From the NCBI GenBank assembly GCA_027484055.1, contig JAIXQH010000057.1, forward strand, positions 1-64,000: a DNA stretch of 64,000 nucleotides, written 5' to 3'. The translations under genes and the position numbers were made by a program. Within the stretch, counting starts at the first letter, position 1; each line of letters opens with the position of its first letter. The DNA comes from Verrucomicrobiaceae bacterium. Its GTDB lineage: Bacteria > Verrucomicrobiota > Verrucomicrobiia > Verrucomicrobiales > Akkermansiaceae. Of the stretch, positions 1 to 6,881 are shown piece by piece. The notes under the pieces were generated by a model. That model was not told where the DNA came from and made no database searches. It saw only the letters and a program-made list of their open reading frames with translations.

Positions 1-2
1 AT

Positions 3-122
3 TGGGCGGGCGGGGAGACGGGCGGCATGATTGCCGAAGTCCATGTTTCACTATTCGGAAGAATCAAATACAAGAAGGGCATGCGAGTATCCGATTCAAA
101 TATCCATGGCATTGAATACTAA
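3..122 (+). CDS. C-terminal end of a cassette-encoded protein (partial)
   Basis: The frame is open from the left edge and stops at 120-122, ten bases before the first attC site. This is where a cassette gene is expected to end. The visible 39 residues begin WAGGETGG and end NIHGIEY, with a basic stretch in the middle. No family is recognisable from this tail. Another overlapping frame in the same stretch runs through the attC site and looks like a shadow. Function is unknown. Confidence 0.5.
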   Translation, partial: WAGGETGGMIAEVHVSLFGRIKYKKGMRVSDSNIHGIEY

Positions 123-131
123 CATAACCAA

Positions 132-227
132 GACGAACACGCCGTGGGTGGCAACGGCGGATAAGCTCTCCAGTTCGCTTCGCTCTATGTGTCTTGCGCC
201 GCCGTGCCACCACATCTAACGTTCGGC
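132..227 (+). other. attC recombination site 1
   Basis: The 5' core GACGAAC (132-138) and 3' core GTTCGGC (221-227) flank imperfect complementary arms, GTGGGTGGCA against TGCCACCACAT. About 96 bases. The next cassette gene starts five bases after the 3' core. Confidence 0.8.
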
Positions 228-231
228 AGAT

Positions 232-735
232 ATGAAGACGGATCCCTCGCTCGATTCACTCGTAGGTCATACTGTCTCCCATGTATGGTTTGGAGACTAT
301 TCAGCACTCTTCCTTGAGCTTGGCGAGCTGACTCCCAGCAAGCTCATTCGGCGCGACGGTTCTCTCGGGAACCCGCAGGGAGAGTTCACGGTGTATGCTG
401 GATTTGATTGGCGGATCGAACGTCCAAGATCAGTTTATGGCAGCCGAGACTGCACTCGCAGACGTCAGAAATCGATTACCGCTAAACTCCTTGGAACAAT
501 GGTCACCTCCGCAGGCGTTTTTGGTCGGCTCGCAGAGCTCCAGATTGGTTTTTCGTCTGGTATGTGGTTGACTACGTTTGGCTTGGGACGCGGTGATCCA
601 GATTGGAGTGTCAGCTTTCGTCGACCATCAGTTATTCACCTGAGCACAACGCAAGGAAGGTTGTCATTCGATCGTCGCGACTCCAAACCTCCAAAACCGA
701 AAGCCGAACAAGCCGTGCATGGCAACACCCACTAG
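232..735 (+). CDS. Cassette gene: hypothetical protein, 167 aa
   Basis: I do not recognise this protein. The ATG lies five bases after the 3' core of the upstream attC. The stop codon lies inside the downstream attC, so the last residues are encoded by the recombination site, as in many cassettes. There is no signal peptide or membrane segment. The N-terminal part has alternating hydrophobic residues (HVWFGDYSALFLELGEL) suggesting beta strands, and the C-terminus is basic and proline/lysine-rich. Expression probably depends on an upstream cassette or integron promoter, since no room for a promoter is left. Confidence 0.75.
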   Translation: MKTDPSLDSLVGHTVSHVWFGDYSALFLELGELTPSKLIRRDGSLGNPQGEFTVYAGFDWRIERPRSVYGSRDCTRRRQKSITAKLLGTMVTSAGVFGRLAELQIGFSSGMWLTTFGLGRGDPDWSVSFRRPSVIHLSTTQGRLSFDRRDSKPPKPKAEQAVHGNTH

Positions 736-831
736 CTCCTCTGTTTTCGATGTTTTCACCTGATTTCAACCCTAACCCCGCGATCAACGTTGGCTCCCGC
801 TAGTGGGTGCGCCATCACTTTGACGTTCGGC
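703..831 (+). other. attC recombination site 2
   Basis: Cores GCCGAAC (703-709) and GTTCGGC (825-831) are perfectly complementary. The arms ATGGCAACACCCACTAGC and GCTAGTGGGTGCGCCAT pair with one small bulge. This is the strongest stem of the series and at 129 bases the longest site. Confidence 0.85.
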
Positions 832-846
832 AAAAACATAAAGACC

Positions 847-1266
847 ATGGATACCATCGAAGATTCTCCTATCCCACCTTCCCTCGTAGCCATATTGGCT
901 GGTGGCAGCGCCGTGGCGTGGATGCTCTGGTTGCATGGTCTCGGGATGTTCTCGCATTGGTTTTTCTATCCAAGTTTTCTGTTCCTCGGCCTTACCGCTA
1001 TGAGTCTCTTGGTCGGCATTAGATCGAGTTTCAGCCGGATCACTTGGACGTTTTGCATGTGGTGGAGCGGTCTTTGGAGCATCGTGTTCATCCTTGCCAT
1101 TGCAATACCACCTTTTTCAACGTTCATCATAGGCTCGCTGGTTCTACCAATTCTGAAGGTTGGCAGCATTCATCCGTTCCTGGCTGGGTTTCTCCACGTC
1201 TTGATTTGGGCATGTGCCAAGGAGGTCTTGAAGCTTACAACAACTAACACGCCGAACAAGTCGTGA
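847..1266 (+). CDS. Cassette gene: small integral membrane protein, 139 aa
   Basis: The ATG at 847 follows attC 2. An in-frame TTG at 790 inside the attC is a less likely start. The protein has about four hydrophobic segments: around residues 11-35, 38-58, 72-92 and 95-130. It ends KLTTTNTPNKS, encoded by the start of the next attC. Membrane proteins of unknown role are frequent cargo in environmental cassettes. I recognise no family. Confidence 0.7.
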   Translation: MDTIEDSPIPPSLVAILAGGSAVAWMLWLHGLGMFSHWFFYPSFLFLGLTAMSLLVGIRSSFSRITWTFCMWWSGLWSIVFILAIAIPPFSTFIIGSLVLPILKVGSIHPFLAGFLHVLIWACAKEVLKLTTTNTPNKS

Positions 1267-1339
1267 GATGCAACCGGCGAAAACGTCCGTTGTTGAATTC
1301 AGACTCGTAACCGCCGGTGCATCCACTCTAACGTTAGCG
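1251..1339 (+). other. attC recombination site 3
   Basis: The 5' core GCCGAAC (1251-1257) and 3' core GTTAGCG (1333-1339) flank the arms GAGATGCAACCGGCG and CGCCGGTGCATCCACTC, which pair with one bulged base. The stop codon of the upstream gene lies inside the site. Confidence 0.8.
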
Positions 1340-1346
1340 CAAGATA

Positions 1347-1745
1347 ATGAATAAGAGAAACTTTATTGCAGGTCTGGCGTCCGGATTGTTGTTGGCCATA
1401 TTGGCAGCGGTGGTGGCAACCGGAATCTGGATCTGGACGCGCCCTGTAGAGCACTCTGGCGGAGGTAAGCACCTTGATTCACCAAATGCCCGCTACAAGG
1501 CCGAGGCATGGAACATGCTAGAACGGAAGATTTCTGGCGGAGAGCGGAATTTCTATTCCTTCAGAGTGCGCGACAACGGTACCGGGTTCGAGATTTGTCG
1601 CTATGAGATTCCGATGCCCAAAGATCCTGTGTGGTTTCGTGAAGGACCCGGAGGCATCTATTGGGAGGCCGATTCAACGATTGTCCGTTTCGGAACCCAA
1701 AACGAAGCAATCTGGACCTACGTCGTATCTCTTCCAGAGCGCTAA
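1347..1745 (+). CDS. Cassette gene: membrane-anchored hypothetical protein, 132 aa
   Basis: The ATG lies seven bases after the attC 3 core. Residues about 7-31 form one hydrophobic segment (LASGLLLAILAAVVATGIWIW) after a short basic N-terminus, so this is a signal anchor. The rest, from about residue 33, is soluble and should face the periplasm. It contains aromatic, strand-rich sequence (ERNFYSFRVRDNGTGFEICRYEIP). No family recognised. The last codons overlap the 5' core of attC 4. Confidence 0.7.
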   Translation: MNKRNFIAGLASGLLLAILAAVVATGIWIWTRPVEHSGGGKHLDSPNARYKAEAWNMLERKISGGERNFYSFRVRDNGTGFEICRYEIPMPKDPVWFREGPGGIYWEADSTIVRFGTQNEAIWTYVVSLPER

Positions 1746-1835
1746 CAAGTCATGACGCGCCAACCGGCATAAGCTTTTCAAATTCAATTCAAAAACTTTT
1801 CAACCGCGCCGGTGGGCGCACATCAAACGTTAGGC
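1740..1835 (+). other. attC recombination site 4
   Basis: Cores CGCTAAC (1740-1746) and GTTAGGC (1829-1835). The 3' core matches the canonical GTTRRRY exactly. The arms GCGCCAACCGGC and GCCGGTGGGCGC pair with one extra base in the left arm. Confidence 0.85.
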
Positions 1836-1869
1836 AAAGAACAAGAACGCGACAGGACCTCTTCTGAAC

Positions 1870-2568
1870 ATGAAATCAATTCTTCTCGCTGTTTTTTACC
1901 TTGTCGCTGGCACAGCGGATTCGCAGACACAAGAGAAGTGGTCAATCGAACGACAAGACGCGATCTCCGCTCTCGAACCACACATTAAACATCCTAGTGA
2001 TAAGTCCACGACGATTCTCGCGCTTAACATCCTTGGTGCCCTAAAGAGCAAGGACTCCGTCCCCTTGGCGATCCCGCTGCTTAAGCACGCCGATCCGGAC
2101 ATACAGGCAGCCGCTGCGCGCTTTATTGCGATTGCTCCACCGCGAGAGAGTTTGCCAGCGTTGAACGACGCGCTGGATTCTTGCGACATCAAAAATCTTG
2201 GATTGGTAGAGGGGCTTGGACGCGCCTTTATATTCCTCGAAGACCCTGCATCTTTGCCAACCCTACGCCGTGCGATTAAGAAGGGTATCTTTGGCTATGT
2301 TTCCGTAGCACTCGGGCGCGTTGGTGAGCGTGATGATTTCGAATTATTGCTTGAGGCCGCTCTGAACCGCGATTCGATGGATGCACTCGAGGGACTAATG
2401 CCAATGGTCTATCGATCTAATATGCCATTCGAGGGCTGGATGAGCGAAAATAAATGGTCTCCGCAGACAGGACTAGCGCACAAGCAGGACTGGCAGACTT
2501 GGTGGGATAAGAACAAGGGCGATTTTAGAATTGAAAAGACGGCAAGGGAGGCATTCAAACAAAAATAA
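1870..2568 (+). CDS. Cassette gene: secreted HEAT-repeat-like protein, 232 aa
   Basis: The N-terminus MKSILLAVFYLVAGTADSQ looks like a cleavable signal peptide. Residues about 35-160 consist of repeated helix pairs with alanine/leucine spacing (SKDSVPLAIPLLKHADPD, then AARFIAIAPPRESLPALNDAL), as in HEAT/PBS-lyase-like repeats. These usually mediate protein binding, so a periplasmic binding role is plausible but unproven. It is the longest gene of the array. It ends three bases before the core of attC 5. Confidence 0.75.
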   Translation: MKSILLAVFYLVAGTADSQTQEKWSIERQDAISALEPHIKHPSDKSTTILALNILGALKSKDSVPLAIPLLKHADPDIQAAAARFIAIAPPRESLPALNDALDSCDIKNLGLVEGLGRAFIFLEDPASLPTLRRAIKKGIFGYVSVALGRVGERDDFELLLEAALNRDSMDALEGLMPMVYRSNMPFEGWMSENKWSPQTGLAHKQDWQTWWDKNKGDFRIEKTAREAFKQK

Positions 2569-2571
2569 TCC

Positions 2572-2666
2572 GCCTAACAAGCCGCGGCGTACAACGGGCC
2601 ATAAGCACTTCAATTGCATTTCAAAAACACCTCATGCGCGCCCGTGTGCGCGCTCTAACGTTCGGC
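2572..2666 (+). other. attC recombination site 5
   Basis: Cores GCCTAAC (2572-2578) and GTTCGGC (2660-2666). The GC-rich arms GCGGCGTACAACGGGC and GCCCGTGTGCGCGC pair imperfectly. The spacer ATAAGCACTTCAATTGCATT resembles the spacers of sites 4 and 6. Confidence 0.85.
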
Positions 2667-2679
2667 AGAAACAAAAAAT

Positions 2680-2943
2680 ATGAGTCGCAGCTACCATGTA
2701 ACCAACAAAAAGGCCTTCGCGGCTTTTAGCGAAGGTGACGTAGAGCCCTCTTATCAAGCCTCAGAGAAGCTGTGGGTGAAGTTAGAACAGATAAAGGCGA
2801 GAAAGCAGGAGATCGATGTTACAAATCGTTCTATTGTTTCCGCCGAGATAGCGCGAACCAACCGCGTCAAAATCAAGAGAGCAACCCATATCCCCACGGA
2901 TGCAGAGGAAGTCGAACAATTCGTGGATGACAACCCCTCATAA
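2680..2943 (+). CDS. Cassette gene: small basic hypothetical protein, 87 aa
   Basis: The ATG at 2680 lies 13 bases after the attC 5 core. The protein begins MSRSYHVTNKKAFAAF and has a charged helical middle (KLWVKLEQIKARKQEI) and an acidic tail. No signal peptide or membrane segment is seen. The last ten codons are encoded by attC 6. I do not know its function. Its size and charge would fit a small nucleic-acid- or protein-binding factor, but that is only a guess. Confidence 0.7.
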   Translation: MSRSYHVTNKKAFAAFSEGDVEPSYQASEKLWVKLEQIKARKQEIDVTNRSIVSAEIARTNRVKIKRATHIPTDAEEVEQFVDDNPS

Positions 2944-3006
2944 GCTCCTCAATCTCATTTCAAAAGCATCTCCATGGCGGGGTTGTCACCACATTTAACG
3001 TTCGGC
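2911..3006 (+). other. attC recombination site 6 (last recognisable)
   Basis: Cores GTCGAAC (2911-2917) and GTTCGGC (3000-3006). The arms GTGGATGACAACCCC and GGGGTTGTCACCACAT pair with one bulge. No further attC is visible to the right, so this marks the end of the recognisable array. Confidence 0.85.
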
Positions 3007-3049
3007 AGAAACTTCAGAAAATCCACCGATACAAATAAGTCGTCAAATC

Positions 3050-3283
3050 ATGAAAATAAAAATTCTACTATCAATACTTGCTCTCTGTATTTCCATCACG
3101 GGTTGCGGTCCGTCCACTCCAACTATGACTGTTGGGCCATCTGGGAAGCTTGTCGATATTACCGGGCTAGCGCCACGCACCATAATACAAGATCCTAATA
3201 ACGGAAAATGGTTTATGGTGCCAGTTCCTCCAGAACAGAAAGCGCTAGAGAATAGAATACTCCAAAAACCAACCATAGAATAA
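3050..3283 (+). CDS. Small lipoprotein, 77 aa
   Basis: The N-terminus has a lysine-containing start, a hydrophobic stretch and the lipobox SITGC, with Cys19 as the predicted lipidated residue. The mature part is only about 58 residues, proline-rich, and of unknown function. It begins 43 bases after the last attC and may be the first gene of the terminal cassette, together with the next gene 43 bases downstream. Its AT-rich composition resembles the cassettes more than the chromosome to the right. Confidence 0.65.
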   Translation: MKIKILLSILALCISITGCGPSTPTMTVGPSGKLVDITGLAPRTIIQDPNNGKWFMVPVPPEQKALENRILQKPTIE

Positions 3284-3326
3284 TCTACGGAACTGACCCT
3301 TAAGCGGTAATTCAATAATTAGCATT

Positions 3327-3860
3327 ATGAGACATTTACTCCTTTTAATATTAGTCAATCTAACTATATGTCAATTCAACCATGCCGAAACCATTGAAAC
3401 GATTCTAAAAGAGAACGTAAAACAGGACGACGACGCACCTCAATATGCAATATTGCAGGTCGCAACTCTCTGCGATTTTGCCGCAGACTATAATGGCAAG
3501 CTTGTTGTTTCCGGCACATTTGACACGGTCACTGCTACTGCTTTGCCAGCGGTACATGAGAATTGCTCTCTTGCGATGCGTTTTTGTTACACACCGGATA
3601 ATGCAGGTCAGCACAAGCTTTCAATTAACATTATCAATGAAGATGGCAAATCACTCGATCCGGTCAACATGCCGATTGAGGCGAAGTTTGATATCAAAAT
3701 TCAAAAAAACCTACCATTTCTCACCCGCAACATTGTAATGAATTTAAAAGGTTTGAGTTTCCCGAAAGCTGGTATCTATTCCATCGATATTGCTTGCGAT
3801 GGTAAAATTCTCGCACGTCTGCCTTTGAGCGTGGTTTATAACAAGCCAACAAAAAAATAA
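3327..3860 (+). CDS. Secreted beta-rich hypothetical protein, 177 aa
   Basis: Residues 1-20 (MRHLLLLILVNLTICQFNHA) form a signal peptide. The remainder looks like an immunoglobulin-like beta sandwich: alternating strands with KLVVSGTFDTVT near the start and AGIYSIDIACDGKILARLPL at the end. Similar small proteins with a closing GIYSxDIxxDGxxxARxPL strand occur near viral and phage-like genes, but I cannot assign this one. The gene is clearly AT-rich relative to 4144 onward. It forms a likely unit with the lipoprotein upstream. Confidence 0.65.
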   Translation: MRHLLLLILVNLTICQFNHAETIETILKENVKQDDDAPQYAILQVATLCDFAADYNGKLVVSGTFDTVTATALPAVHENCSLAMRFCYTPDNAGQHKLSINIINEDGKSLDPVNMPIEAKFDIKIQKNLPFLTRNIVMNLKGLSFPKAGIYSIDIACDGKILARLPLSVVYNKPTKK

Positions 3861-4143
3861 TATCAAACAGAGCGAACGATAAGTCAGACGTTTGATCAAA
3901 AATCTATTTCCCTGCCGGACTCCGGTGTGGATTCGACAGCCCACCATGAGCATGAACAACCCTAGGCGATGCATGATGCCTTAAAAGGATTAGGCACCCC
4001 AGCAAGACTCACAAGAAAAGACCGACAGCTGGGTGCTGGCATGTAGGTCAGGCGATCACAAGCTTTCTGGAACACTTAAAACGGAAGGGTCGGGAGTAAC
4101 GCGGGGTTGTCAGGTGGGCGTGATGCTTTAGGTTCGTAGGCAT
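3861..4143. other. Intergenic region after the cassette array
   Basis: No gene is supported here. A 7-bp inverted repeat ATCAAAC/GTTTGAT (3862-3896) directly after the last gene could act as a weak terminator, though no T-run follows. A second imperfect hairpin, GCACCCCAGC with GCTGGGTGC, spans about 3993-4037. Composition changes here from AT-rich cassette-like to GC-rich chromosomal sequence. Confidence 0.4.
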
Positions 4144-5538
4144 ATGGAGACGCGGCATTTTGATTTTGTAGTGATCGGCGGAGGGAGTGCTGGCTATGCG
4201 GCGGCGCGGACGGCCCGAGAGTCGTTTGAGAACGTGGCAATCGTCGAGGAGGGTGGGGAGCTTGGCGGACTTTGTATTTTACGTGGGTGCATGCCCTCGA
4301 AGACTTTGATCTACTCAGCGGAGGTGCTGCATCTGGCGAAGGAGGGGAAAAAATTCGGGCTCAATATCCCCGAAGCGGCGGCGGACATGCAGGCCTTGCA
4401 CCAGAGGAAGCTCACGACCATCGAAGGCTTCGCATCCTACAGGCAGGAGCAGTTGGGATCAGATCGCTTCCACTTGATTCGTGACCGGGCGGTGTTTGTG
4501 GATGAGAAAACCGTTTCACTCGCCAGTTCCGGGGAAAAAATCACGGCGGATTTTTTCCTGATCGCCACTGGCTCGGTGGTGAACACGCCTGACATCCCCG
4601 GCCTGCGGGAAACGCCGCACTGGACGAGTGACGATGTGCTGGATTTGGATTTCCTGCCGCAGTCCGTCATCGTGCTGGGTGGGGGGATCGTCGCCTGCGA
4701 GCTGGCGCAGTTTCTCAACCGCGTGGGGACGAAAGTGATCCAGATCCAGCGAAGTAAGCGGATTCTGAAAGAGTGCTCTCCCGAGTCCGCCGAGGTGGTG
4801 ATGCAGGTTTTCCGAAATGAGGGGATCGACCTACACACGGGGACAGATCTGAAATCGGTGGCAAAAGAAGGCGGGGAATACATCGTCCATTTCACGGAAA
4901 ATGACGAAGAGCACAATGTTCGCGCCGCACATCTTTTCAACGCCCTGGGCCGCAAACCGAATACAAAGGGGCTGAGCCTGGAAAATGCGGGGGTTGAAAC
5001 GAAGCTCTCCGGCCAGATATGCGTCGATAAAATGCAGAGGACGGCGAATGCCAGAATCTACGCCGCTGGCGATGTCGCGGGGCCGCATGAGATCGTCCAC
5101 CTCGCCATCCTGCAAGGCGAGGTCGCGGCAAATCATGCAGCGGGGAAAAACCCAGAGCCGGTGAATTACGACATCAAGACCGGCGTCGTCTTCACCGATC
5201 CGCAGGTCGCCGCTGCGGGGCTTTCTCTAGAGGAAGCGAAGGAAAAAGGAGTCGATGTCATCGTTGCCGACTATCCTTTTGACGATCACGGAAAGTCCAT
5301 TCTCATGGAGGCAAAACATGGATACGTGAAGGTCTGGGCGGATCGTGCGACGGGCAAAGTCATCGGCGCGGAATGTGTCGGCAAGGATGGCGGCGAGCTG
5401 ATCCACGCGCTGGCCGTGGCGATCACTCTCGGCGCGACTCCTGCCCAGCTATTGAAGGTCCATTGGTATCACCCGACATTGAGTGAGATCTGGAGCTATC
5501 CCCTAGAGGATTTGGCGGAGAGTTTAAAAAACACCTAA
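4144..5538 (+). CDS. Pyridine nucleotide-disulfide oxidoreductase (dihydrolipoyl dehydrogenase-like)
   Basis: A flavoprotein of the dihydrolipoamide dehydrogenase/mercuric reductase family, 464 residues, the normal length. The N-terminal FAD-binding motif GGGSAG is at about 12-17. The redox-active pair Cys44/Cys49 sits in GGLCILRGCMPSK. The NAD(P)-binding motif VIVLGGGIVACELAQ is near 177. The C-terminal dimerisation domain ends with HPTLSE, giving the catalytic His443 and Glu448. The CxxxxC spacing fits the family, but the residues between the cysteines differ from the usual CVNVGC of dihydrolipoyl dehydrogenases. The true substrate is therefore uncertain. No other subunits of a 2-oxoacid dehydrogenase are nearby, and it appears to be a single-gene unit with its own terminator. 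Confidence 0.85.
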   Translation: METRHFDFVVIGGGSAGYAAARTARESFENVAIVEEGGELGGLCILRGCMPSKTLIYSAEVLHLAKEGKKFGLNIPEAAADMQALHQRKLTTIEGFASYRQEQLGSDRFHLIRDRAVFVDEKTVSLASSGEKITADFFLIATGSVVNTPDIPGLRETPHWTSDDVLDLDFLPQSVIVLGGGIVACELAQFLNRVGTKVIQIQRSKRILKECSPESAEVVMQVFRNEGIDLHTGTDLKSVAKEGGEYIVHFTENDEEHNVRAAHLFNALGRKPNTKGLSLENAGVETKLSGQICVDKMQRTANARIYAAGDVAGPHEIVHLAILQGEVAANHAAGKNPEPVNYDIKTGVVFTDPQVAAAGLSLEEAKEKGVDVIVADYPFDDHGKSILMEAKHGYVKVWADRATGKVIGAECVGKDGGELIHALAVAITLGATPAQLLKVHWYHPTLSEIWSYPLEDLAESLKNT

Positions 5539-5585
5539 CTCAGGCGGAGGAATCTGAAGTCGGTATGCTTTCGGATCGACTAGGG

Positions 5586-5632
5586 CGAGGCCTAAGTGTC
5601 TAGCCGCTAGGGCTACCTCGGTTTTGTTTTTT
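5586..5632 (+). terminator. Rho-independent terminator of the oxidoreductase gene
   Basis: Stem CGAGG...CCTCG with an inner CCTA...TAGG pairing, followed by GTTTTGTTTTTT. It lies about 50 bases after the stop codon at 5538. Confidence 0.65.
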
Positions 5633-5743
5633 AACCGCGAATCGACGCCGATGAACGCGAATGAAGACAAATTTACCTGCCCGATGCAGCGGTATGGAGA
5701 CCATTTGCTCAAACTTTGGTTTTGCCTCAGATCATTCGCGGTT
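5633..5743. repeat. Short inverted-repeat element, AACCGCGAAT ends
   Basis: A perfect 10-bp inverted repeat, AACCGCGAAT (5633-5642) and ATTCGCGGTT (5734-5743), bounds a 111-bp stretch whose left end continues as a GAATCGACGCC-GATGAACGCGAATG-like repeat. Sequences of this AACCGCGAAT...GAACGCGAAT type recur in intergenic regions of several bacterial genomes, so this may be a small non-autonomous repeat. The only open frame through it is not convincing. The rest of 5539-5858 shows nothing else. Confidence 0.35.
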
Positions 5744-5858
5744 GGTGTTTTCAGAATGAGGTGGCACCCTGTTGGAACCCTGAAATCGCATTGCGCTCAT
5801 CTGCGCAGACAGCCCTTATCCAGACGGTAAGTCTCACCACGCTGTACCACATCACCTG

Positions 5859-6791
5859 ATGAACATCCGAACCCTTAACTTCGTTCTATTTCTCCTCGCC
5901 GCCGCCACCTCGCTGCTCTGCGCGGCACCGCTGGTCGTAGCAAAAAGTCAGCCGGACCCCGCCGACAGCGCACCTAGCGGCAAGCTTTACACCTATAAGG
6001 AAAGTGGCGGAAAGCCACGCCAGATGGAAATCTACTTCCCACCGAATCACGACCCGACGAAGGCAAAGGTGCCCGGAATCATCCTATTTCATGGCGGCAG
6101 CTGGACGGGGGGCTCGCTGTCACAATTTCGGGTGGCCTGCGCCTACTTCGCAAGCCGTGGGCTGGTGTGTGCCACCGCCGAGTATCAGATGCTCACCCCC
6201 GCCAATGCGAAAAAGCTGCCCTCGGGTGAATCCCTCAAACGCGTGTGTGTCACGGATGCCAAGAGCGCGATTCGCTGGTTCAAACAACACGCGCCCGAAC
6301 TCGGCATCGACCCAAGCCGCATCATCACCGGCGGAGGCTCGGCAGGAGGCCACATCAGCACCATCGCCACCCTAAATCCCGGCCTCAACGATCCCGCAGA
6401 TCCCAAGGACATCGACACCAGCGTGGTCGCCTATCTTTGGTTCAACCCCGCCTTCGCCCTCGACGACGACAAAGACCCAGAGATTGATGTGCAGCATTTT
6501 ATGAAACCCGGTCTCGCGCCAGCCATCGTTTTCTTTGGCGATCAGGATACGTGGAAAAAGGGCTGGGACATCGCGCAGACCCACTGGAACGCGCTCGGAA
6601 ATGATACCATCCATTTGCAAATCGCCCCCGGCCAGTCGCACAGTTTTTTCAACCATGAGCCATGGCAAAGCCTGACCCTAATCGCCGCAGACCGCTTCCT
6701 CACCAAGCTTGGACTCCTCACGGGCGAACCGACCCAAACGGCACCGGAGAGCGGCAAGCAGCTTGTCCCTTCGGTGGTAAAGAAGCCCTAA
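5859..6791 (+). CDS. Secreted alpha/beta hydrolase, acetyl-esterase/lipase type
   Basis: A 310-residue protein with an N-terminal signal peptide (hydrophobic residues 8-23). The alpha/beta-hydrolase fold is shown by the oxyanion-hole motif HGGSW (78-82) and the nucleophile elbow GGGSAGG with Ser161. A late acid in FFGDQDTW and the catalytic His in GQSHSFF follow. This arrangement matches the hormone-sensitive-lipase/acetylxylan-esterase-like group, so it probably removes acyl groups from sugars or small esters in the periplasm or outside the cell. Substrate is not predictable. The gene is isolated, convergent with the ABC permease. Confidence 0.85.
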   Translation: MNIRTLNFVLFLLAAATSLLCAAPLVVAKSQPDPADSAPSGKLYTYKESGGKPRQMEIYFPPNHDPTKAKVPGIILFHGGSWTGGSLSQFRVACAYFASRGLVCATAEYQMLTPANAKKLPSGESLKRVCVTDAKSAIRWFKQHAPELGIDPSRIITGGGSAGGHISTIATLNPGLNDPADPKDIDTSVVAYLWFNPAFALDDDKDPEIDVQHFMKPGLAPAIVFFGDQDTWKKGWDIAQTHWNALGNDTIHLQIAPGQSHSFFNHEPWQSLTLIAADRFLTKLGLLTGEPTQTAPESGKQLVPSVVKKP

Positions 6792-6881
6792 CATCCCCAA
6801 GCTCATCTAGGCTTCCCTATTTCGTCGTTTTTACCAGCTGGGTCATGGCTGTTGAAAACCACCACCACGGCTTGGCTGGAC

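Larger units (their letters stand above)
1..3006 (+). mobile_element. Integron gene-cassette array (distal part)
   Basis: Six attC-like sites lie head to tail, all in the same orientation, each directly after a small plus-strand gene. Each site has a 5' core of the form GMCGAAC or SCTAAC and a 3' core GTTCGGC or GTTAGSS, with complementary arms next to the cores. The central spacers of most sites share an ATAAGC...TTTCAAAA-like sequence. This uniformity is typical of a resident chromosomal integron. No integrase gene is in the window. It would be expected to the left, or this is a cluster of attC sites without an integrase. Confidence 0.85.

Noticed and set aside
31-219. 62-codon ORF across the first attC
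   Set aside because: It runs through the recombination site and has no convincing composition. The frame ending at 122 is the better cassette tail.
790-846. TTG start for the membrane cassette gene
   Set aside because: It lies inside the 3' arm of attC 2. The ATG at 847 is better placed.
3861-4060. A seventh attC after the last small gene
   Set aside because: An ATAACAAGCC sequence at about 3838 and a GATTAGGC at about 3990 recall core ends, but the arms between do not pair.
5624-5830. 68-codon ORF in the repeat element
   Set aside because: It consists of the repeat sequence and has no protein-like features.
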